From assembly GCA_023376005.1 (NCBI GenBank), contig CM042148.1:71604785-71668784 (forward strand): 64,000 nucleotides of DNA. The letters are read 5' to 3'. Under the pieces are notes generated by a model. That model made no database searches and was not told where the DNA came from. It was given only the letters and a program-made list of their open reading frames with translations. Below are positions 57,002 to 64,000 of this stretch, piece after piece (positions within the stretch are counted from its first letter, which is position 1; each line of letters starts with the position of its first letter). Position numbers and translations under genes: made by a program. The stretch is from Doryteuthis pealeii. Its lineage: Eukaryota > Mollusca > Cephalopoda > Myopsida > Loliginidae.

Positions 57002-57724
57002 CGGACATTTGATTAATAAAAAGAAAAAGAATTAAAAAAATGTGAATGTTCACTTATAGAATTCAGAGAATTAGTTCTGATTTATTTTTCAAAAAACTTT
57101 TACATTAATTCATTTATTATGTTTTACTTTGTGATTTTCCGACTTTTTCTTTGTTTTCGCTTTTTTCTTTTTTTTTAGTGTTTTTTTTTAACAAAAAACA
57201 AACTATTATTTATTTATCTATTTATTTGTTTCCTCGCTCGAATCCAAAAACGTGCCCTGAGGTATTTTCTATGTGATCACCTGTCAATACTTGGCTATTT
57301 TTAATCAATCATTATCAAATAAAGTAATGGTGTGAATGCGACGAATGGGCAGGGTTGACTAGTACAGAGCGAGTGGCGGAGCAAGTCAGATTGGGCATGG
57401 AAGACGGGAAGAGGTGTGTCGGGTCAGAAGGGTGGATGGGGAGACGACGAATTGGTGGCGTGGCAGGGGGTAGGCATATGGCAGAGAGATGATATGAGAG
57501 AAAAGGGTGGAAGAGAGGGTAACTGGAAAGACGGAGAGGGTGGTTGTAGTTTGAGAGTGGATGGATGTCAGACTAAGTGGGAGAGGTTTCAAAAAGGAAA
57601 GTGAAAGTAGAAGGAGGAATTTCTCTGGGAGTGGGTGTGTGAGGAGAAAGCGTGTGAGTTACTGAATGAGTGTGTTAGTGAGTATGTGCCTATGTAACTG
57701 AGTGAGTTACTGAGTGAGTGTGTG

Positions 57725-57759
<35 letters not shown>

Positions 57760-57766
57760 AAAAGAG
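57725..57766. repeat. (GAAA)n microsatellite (copy C)
   Basis: Ten or so GAAA units, flanked by GTGAGTGAGT-type repeats. Confidence 0.88.
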
Positions 57767-58189
57767 GGGAAAAGTTTCAAAAGTAGAAGTGAAAGTAGAA
57801 GGAGGAGGAATCTCTCTGGGAGTGGTTGTGTCAGTAAGCTAATATGGGGAGTGAGTGAGTGAATGAATGACTGGGTGAGTTTAGTGAGTGAGTGAGTGAG
57901 TAAGAAAAAAAAAGAAATAAAGAAAGAGTGGGGATTGATTCATGTTCGAAAATGGATGGATTGCAAACGTTTTAGATAAAAAAAAAAAAGGTAAGTAACT
58001 TGCAGTTTTTTAATGCTTTCCCCGAGGCCACAATGCACAAATACAGGTCCTGGATTAGGCCCCCAAATAATGTAAATGTTTCCCAATCTGAATCTGACAG
58101 AAAATTTGGCATATTCATTTCATGCATATAAAAGATATTCACGAATCCGATTCCCTAATTTAAGACTGGTCTATTTTTTGTGAATATTT

Positions 58190-58405
58190 TATAGTAAAAA
58201 ATCATTCCGAATGCATTTTTATAATAAAATAATTTCCAATTCATTCTCATATTAAAAAACATCTCCAATGCATTTTTATAGTAAACCCATTTCCAATGAA
58301 TTTCTGTAGTAAAAATCATTTCCAATTCATTTTTATGATATAATCATCCAACGTGCATTCTATAATAAACTCATTTCCAATGTATTTTTATACTAAAATT
58401 ATTTC
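58190..58405. repeat. ~29-bp tandem array (copy C)
   Basis: Homologue of 35108-35330. Confidence 0.83.
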
Positions 58406-58605
58406 ACGCTTGTCGACAGGGCTTAGAACACGCCGACGAGAGATAGACCCTCCCCCAAAAAAAAGAAAAAAGAAAAGGGGGACTGTCCTGGGTATGACGC
58501 TAAATGGCATCTAATGGTGAAGCTTTAGTTCTCGGGATTTGAGCAGTATGGAGTACCCCTTCATCACAATTACTCCCAGGTCTACTTTCAGGTCCTATCT
58601 ATAAG
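58405..58605 (+). mobile_element. Retroposon fragment (copy C)
   Basis: Homologue of 34903-35105. Confidence 0.6.
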
Positions 58606-58789
58606 TCAAATAGATCTGTTTAAAAAATATTACTATTCGATAAGACTGTGTGCAAAATATATAGCAAGTATAACAGGCATTGTCCAGAAAACTTAACAAA
58701 TTCGTTTGTTGATAATGTTACATAATCTATGCGGTTGCATAAGATTATTGTCAATCCCCTGTAATTCTGAAGGGATGACCCCTTTCATA

Positions 58790-59915
58790 CCATGGCCGGG
58801 TCCTTCTATGGAAAATTACAGAAGCCCGCCAAATATTTTGAAGTCACGTGGGACCTTTTTCAGAGTCCCCAGTTTGCAGTTAGGCGCCAGGCAGAGCAGT
58901 CGGCCATTTTATGCTCTGCCTAAACTGGAACTCACGCGCGCTATGTTAGTCAGATATTTAGTTACGTGAAATGTATAGTTAAGGAAATAAAAGTTTGTAT
59001 AAGTAAAATGTTCTTGTGGTTGATGAATGTCTTTGTAACAAGACTAAGAAATGAATCCAGGACGACCAGCCAGCAGGAACATAGCAATAGAAAACCAGAC
59101 CTTAGGAGATCCGAGACGCTAGACCAGACCAAGTCAAGATGTTAGAAGAGAGAACCAAAGCCGGACAGAAGAAAATACGACCAGAAGTAAGAAGTAAGAA
59201 AGGGTATACAACAATAATGCTTCTGGAGTAAAAACATCAGCAGTTTATTTTAACATTTTTTTAAACATATATGAAGAGTTTTATTTTAAATTTTCCAACT
59301 GTTGTCCTCATCTCTATCGTGATATATAAAAAGCACAACATTTCAGACATTGTACCCTCCGGCCTTTTTCTGATGTACCTTGTCTGTCCGAGTATAGCAA
59401 TGAACCAACTTGGGAAACCTTTTTTTTAATGTAATAGTTTTACTGTTGATCCCAAATGATGTGTTTTTATATATTACGATAAAGATGAGGAATCAGTCCG
59501 AAAAATCAAAATAATGCATTTCAATCCGCATCTACAAAATTCAGATAAATAAATATAAAGAGATTTTGATTTTTTGCAGATCATACTCCTAAAGAGCCGA
59601 TTCTTTTTAAAAGTCATTTCTAATTTCTATTTGGCAAAGATTAAGTAAGTAAAGGTAAGTAAAGTCTGTAGGTGGGGGTCTATTGTATTTATCAGCCGGA
59701 CAGAGAAGGAACATATTTGACTCAACGCCTATATCCACCACACCATGTGTCCAATTGGAAGATTCCCACAAGAAATATCGACCGAAACGTTGTACAGATA
59801 AAAATAAAGATAAGGACAATAATCCGAATAATTCATAAAATACAAATTATCAAGCCTCTTCTCAAATATTCAGAGAAATAATCTTAAACTGTTGTATGAT
59901 ATAAAATACTTTCCC
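58790..59915. mobile_element. Penelope-like locus 1, one direct repeat replaced (copy C)
   Basis: The right direct repeat is present (59864-59915). The left one is missing: after CTTTCATACCA the sequence has TGGCCGGGTCC and resumes TTCTATGG. Hammerhead-like motifs are near 59360 (minus) and 59757-59787 (plus). Confidence 0.45.
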
Positions 59916-60439
59916 GCGGAGATGCTGGAGATCGAACCCGGGGTCTTTTGATTGAATTTCAGTATTGGTTTCGTAGCTTGGAGGAAAATATAGAATATAA
60001 GAGAATAAAATATACATAAGTAACAAGGTAGAGTTCTATATTTTAATTAATTCTTTGTGACATTGGGTAAACATTTGTCATGTAAGTTCTAAGTTAATTA
60101 GATCGGACAATCGAATATAGCTATTTAAAAAGAATTTCTTGTGGTCTTAATCGAATTATTTATAAAAATGTTTCAGCCGTCAAATTTAATCATTAATTTT
60201 ATTTTATTTTTTCCTTCTTTATTTTTCCCTTCTTTATTACCCCTCAGCGTAAAGAGTTGTTTGTTTGGTCGAACCGGAGAGTGTACAATGAAAGCTTTTA
60301 AATTTCAATATTGGTTTCGTAGATCGAAGAATAAAATAGAGGCTGAGAGAATAAAATGCACAGAGTAACAAGCAAGTGCTCTATGTTTAATTAATTCTTT
60401 GTGACATTAGGTAAACATCTGTCATGTAAGTTGTAAGCT

Positions 60440-61740
60440 AATTAGAACGGACAAAGAAATTGGTTAAATCGAACTTAACGCACCTAAATTCCACCATCGT
60501 ATGTCGCACCGACGAAAGAAAAAAATACCAAAAATCAGGGAATTAACCGAATTCAATGAAATTTTCAGTGTTGATATATTAATGAATGAGAAATATAATG
60601 CATCAATTATTTTATCTAAAAACTTATATATTTTTTCTAGTCAGTTAACTTTGAATCAAATATCTTTGAGGCGTAACAGAGATTCTTAAAGATACGTGGT
60701 TCAAAGTTAACTAGCCTGGAAAATGTAAAAGTTTTTAAATAAAATGTCTAATTAATTTTTTGTGACATTTTGTACATATGTGTCATGAAAAGTTGTAAGC
60801 TAATTAGAATGGACAAAAAATTGGTTAAATCGAATTTAACGGACCTAAATTCCACCATCTTATGTCGCCCCGACGAAAGAAAAAAATACCAAAAATCAGG
60901 GAATTAACTGAATTCAATGAAATTTTCAGTGTTGATATATTAATGAATGAGAAATATAATGCATCAGTTATTTTATCTAAAAACTTTTATATTGTTTCAA
61001 TTCAGTTAACTTTAAATCAAGTATCTTTGAGGCGTAACAGAGATTCTTAAAGATACGTGGTTCAAAGTTAACTAGCCTGAAAAATGTAAAAAAATTTTTT
61101 AAATAAAATGTTTAATTAATTCTTTGTGACATTAGGTACATATCTGTCATGATATCATGTAAACTAATTAGAACGGACAAAGAAATTGGTTAAATCGAAC
61201 TTAACGCACCTAAATTCCACCATCTTATGTCGCCCCGACGAAAGAAAAAAATACCAAAAATCAGGGAATTAACCGAATTCAATGAAATTTTCAGTGTTGA
61301 TATATTAATGAATGAGAAATATAATGCATCAATTATTTTATCTAAAAACTTATATATTTTTTCTAGTCAGTTAACTTTGAATCAAATATCTTTGAGGCGT
61401 AACAGAGATTCTTAAAGATACGTGGTTCAAAGTTAACTAGCCTGGAAAATGTAAAAGTTTTTAAATAAAATGTCTAATTAATTCTTTGTGACATTAGAGT
61501 TAGCTAATTAGAATGGACAAAAAATTGGTTAAATCGAATTTAACGGACCTAAATTCCAACATCGTATGTCACCCCACCGAAAGAAAAAAAATTCAGGGAA
61601 TCAACCGAATTTAATAAAATTTTCAGTGTTGATATATTAATGAATAAAAAATATAATGCACTAGTTATTTTATTTAAAAAATTTTACATTTTTTCAAGTC
61701 AACTAAATTTGAACCACGTATCTTTGAGGTGTACTTTACA
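60440..61740. repeat. 361-bp tandem array, four units (copy C)
   Basis: CCACCATC.TATGTCGC starts at 60492, 60853 and 61218, and a diverged CCAACATCGTATGTCACC at 61556; periods are 361, 365 and 338 bp. Units 1 and 3 resemble each other, as do the leaders of 2 and 4 (GAATGGACAAAAAATTGG versus GAACGGACAAAGAAATTGG), so a two-unit block was duplicated. A 62-codon frame (MS.RRKKKIPKIRELTEFNE...) is open in units 1-3. It is probably incidental, since it follows repeat identity. Confidence 0.88.
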
Positions 61741-61880
61741 TTCCCCAGAGCTCTAGAAGTAGAACTTTACCATCAGGGTATGACGTTAAACTCGAACTTC
61801 ATACCCAGGACATTAAGACCTTCAGCCACCGCCTTTTAGCACACTGTTGTTGAGGAGTTAACACCCCTACAAGATGGACT
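61741..61880 (-). mobile_element. Retroposon 3'-half fragment (copy C)
   Basis: Homologue of 32290-32460. Confidence 0.6.
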
Positions 61881-62109
61881 GGACCAGAGCCATGTAAGAA
61901 TCGACGCAGCAGTGACAAAGGTCGGGGAAAATGTTCAGACGAAATTACCGCGTCAATTCCAGACATTTGAACCTCCTCATTTTGTACGTTTTGTCTTGTG
62001 ATTGTACTACTTCTTGTTCTATGTTAAAAGTGCTGAATGAAATACATATTCACGCACCCTGTTTTCTCTGTGTATCTTTTACCACCTCAAAGATACAACA
62101 CACACATAA

Positions 62110-62370
62110 AATAAAAATGATTGGGGGTTTGCCTTAAGGGCATTCAGTGTATTCTATTGCCTTGGCCGACAGGGCTACTCTATTAGGAGATAGATCGGTG
62201 GAGGGCTCTCCAACCGACCGTCTAGCCTAAATATGGGCCAAAGTAGAGTGTTGCTTGTCATGGACTGCTCAGCCATCAGGGTTCCATCCTTAAGCATCAG
62301 GTCCCATTGACGGATTTTACCCCTCTGTTGTTAGTGTATTCTAAAGCCCCATTCCACAGATCTGGGAGTT
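62110..62370 (-). mobile_element. Two nested retroposon 5' ends (copy C)
   Basis: Homologue of 31797-32058. Confidence 0.6.
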
Positions 62371-62654
62371 AGCTGGTATGAACAGGTAGATGTTTGAAGA
62401 TCGAGACATAACATTTTCAAACAGGTTGACCGATTCTGATAGTGTCTTCATTATGGTAAAGCTGGTAAAAAATTTTAAGAAATACTTACTCCAAATATGT
62501 AAATGACAAAAGCTGATTATTGAACTAATTGTTTTATTCCTGAATTCCAGAGAATTCCAAAGAAATCATTCCATCCCATACAGTACAAAAGAGCCATTGT
62601 AAAAAAAATTCAATAAATCCAGCAAAACACATCCCCTCCTCAAAAACACGGCCA

Positions 62655-63220
62655 TGTCGACTGAGGTGTTAGAATGCACCGACTGCACCTCTGCAGAGGG
62701 GTAAGACTCCCCCAATGCGGCCACCTGTATTCGTGGGTGGCGATCCGTGATGCTTAAGGATGGAATCCAGGTGGTTGAGCAGTCCATGACTTGCAATACT
62801 ACACTTTGGACCTTTTGGGGGCTAGACGGGCGGTCGGAGAGGCCCCCATCGATCAATCGGCTGGTCACGTCAAGCCCTAGCAACTATATGATTGCCCATT
62901 ATGGCAAGTCTCAACCCTTTTTATCATATGGGTGCTAGAAGGCAGTGACTGAGGGTCTACATGTCCTGCGAATGACATTAAACTCTATCTGATGATGAGG
63001 TTCCAGTTCTGGAGGTTTGGGGAATGTGGAGCACCCCTTCATCACCATTGCTCCTTGATCCACTCTGACCCGGAGTGGTAGTACCTGTTAGGGTCCCATC
63101 TATGGGTTAAATAGAAAAATGTATTTATAAAAAATTTGAGTATCCATTAAGAATGACTTTATTTCAAAACATTATCGGCATTAAATGACGAACTGAGGTT
63201 GATATGCCGTAAAACAAAAT
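62655..63220 (+). mobile_element. Retroposon, near full length (copy C)
   Basis: Homologue of 30922-31485; the 3' hairpin and ATATGCCGTAAAAC end are at 63176-63215. Confidence 0.78.
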
Positions 63221-63229
63221 AAACTAAAT

Positions 63230-64000
63230 CCTCAAAAACAATATTTTTTCTGAACTCAAAAATCCGACAGACCATTTATAACATTAACCAAAACGAACAA
63301 CTACACTCAATAGCTCCACTCACAACATATATTATCGCAATCAGAAGCACCGAAACTATAAACTTGACGAACCCGCGTTAAAAGAATTAATACGTAATAA
63401 TGTTTCTTCCACTGACCCCAACAACAAAGTTAAACTAACTAACTATTACCCAAAGTTTAAAACCACCAACCTTGTCCCATGCAACAACTCATCCTCAAAT
63501 ACTACTCGTTTTAACGAGACCAATCTTGCGTATAAAGTTAAATGACCAGTAGGTCTAAAGTTGAAAGCACGTACATTGGTCACACAACGACGTATTTGTC
63601 ACGCTGTTTAACATTACATCTAACGGATACAAGCTCCAAATCCAGTAGTAGGTAATTTAAAAGTATATAATTCCCCCTCTCTCTATACATATATACCTTT
63701 TCTTGGTCACTTGGTCAGGATTACGTAGATGCGTGCCACCAATTTGGGAATTCGTATCTCTGGAGGTGACATTGTGTTCTGTAATATTGCAGATCTAACT
63801 ACAAGACATACTATGGTAATGTAGTTGCGCGTTTATCAGGACTAGTTGATTTTGCGAGCCTCGTATGTGGCGTGGGCTAGTGGCTCAGTTTCGGCTCTGC
63901 ATTCTGTGGTCGCTGGTTCGTTATCTGTCGTGGAGAGATCACAGTATACGCTGCTGATGAGACCTAATAGGTCGAAAAAGCTGTCCAGTGTTTCCACGTC
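63230..64000. other. Inner end of copy C, to window edge
   Basis: Homologue of 30140-30915. The reverse strand at 63835-64000 keeps the frame described at 30108-30285. The window ends about 150 bp before the expected GATTGATTGATT/(TA)n border. Confidence 0.45.

Larger units (their letters stand above)
46911..64000 (-). other. Composite repeat unit, copy C (inverted, runs to window end)
   Basis: Reads as the reverse complement of 30100-46815. Anchor pairs are 47350 region with 46350, 52680 (GA)n with 40890 (CT)n, 55702-56019 with 37510-37854, and 62566-62883 with 31255-31464. The first ~4.3 kb (46911-51250) is rich in one-base insertions and deletions and has odd G-runs (49292-49301, 51209-51215); the rest is cleaner. 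C shares the SINE and the ~620-bp retroposon with B, and has four 361-bp repeats instead of two. Confidence 0.9.

Noticed and set aside
57416..57604. Trp/Gly-rich small protein
   Set aside because: Open in the three copies, but it lies in a purine-rich repeat setting next to a LINE-like relic, and no domain or splice context supports a gene.
60440..61740. CRISPR-like array
   Set aside because: Units are 361 bp and repeated over their whole length, with no short repeat and unique spacers; eukaryotic tandem repeat.

Overview
The window looks like non-coding, repeat-dense DNA from an animal nuclear genome. It is AT-rich, has no long open reading frames and no spliced gene I can recognise, and is crowded with microsatellites, tRNA-derived SINEs, non-LTR retrotransposon (LINE) relics and other retroposons. 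The LINE relics and tRNA-type SINEs show it is a metazoan. A mollusc or other lophotrochozoan would fit, but the sequence does not prove it. No intact protein-coding gene can be supported. The longest frames are translations of simple repeats, transposon relics or chance frames.

Layout: (1) 1-8165 is a long polypyrimidine/polypurine domain built from (TTTC)n and three kinds of short tandem array. One ~1.07-kb block (962-2030) has reversed strand polarity, and a 260-bp terminal-inverted-repeat element (MITE) sits at 3640-3899. (2) 8281-24856 is a ~16.6-kb composite unit, 'copy A'. (3) 24857-28413 is a fold-back: a spacer holding a (TA)n tract, then a noisy inverted copy of the inner end of A. 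(4) 28414-28513 is exactly 100 Ns. (5) 28514-29740 is low-complexity AT-rich DNA seen only once here. (6) 29741-46815 is 'copy B', the same unit in the opposite orientation to A. (7) 46816-46910 is the ~95-bp spacer of a second fold-back. (8) 46911-64000 is 'copy C', the unit inverted again. The window is therefore a chain of alternating inverted copies (A reversed, partial forward, B forward, C reversed).

Each unit carries, in the same order, about ten copies of a ~600-bp retroposon family that I cannot assign. It has a variable A-rich, AAAC/CCAAA or CCAACC tail and a short 3' hairpin. Each unit also has one or two tRNA-derived SINEs, two LINE reverse-transcriptase C-terminal relics, two Penelope-like loci with hammerhead-ribozyme-like motifs in outward-facing pairs, and tandem arrays of ~29, ~199 and ~361 bp. 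The copies are not identical. A lacks one SINE and one ~620-bp retroposon that B and C carry. C has four 361-bp repeats where A and B show two. C is A-like in one stretch and B-like in others.

Interpretation: the differences between A and B point to two real, distinct copies or haplotypes. The short-spacer fold-backs, the base-level noise that begins at them and the 100-N gap suggest that at least part of the palindromic layout is an assembly artefact. The observations of most interest are the unassigned retroposon family, the paired hammerhead-like motifs and the nested inverted architecture.
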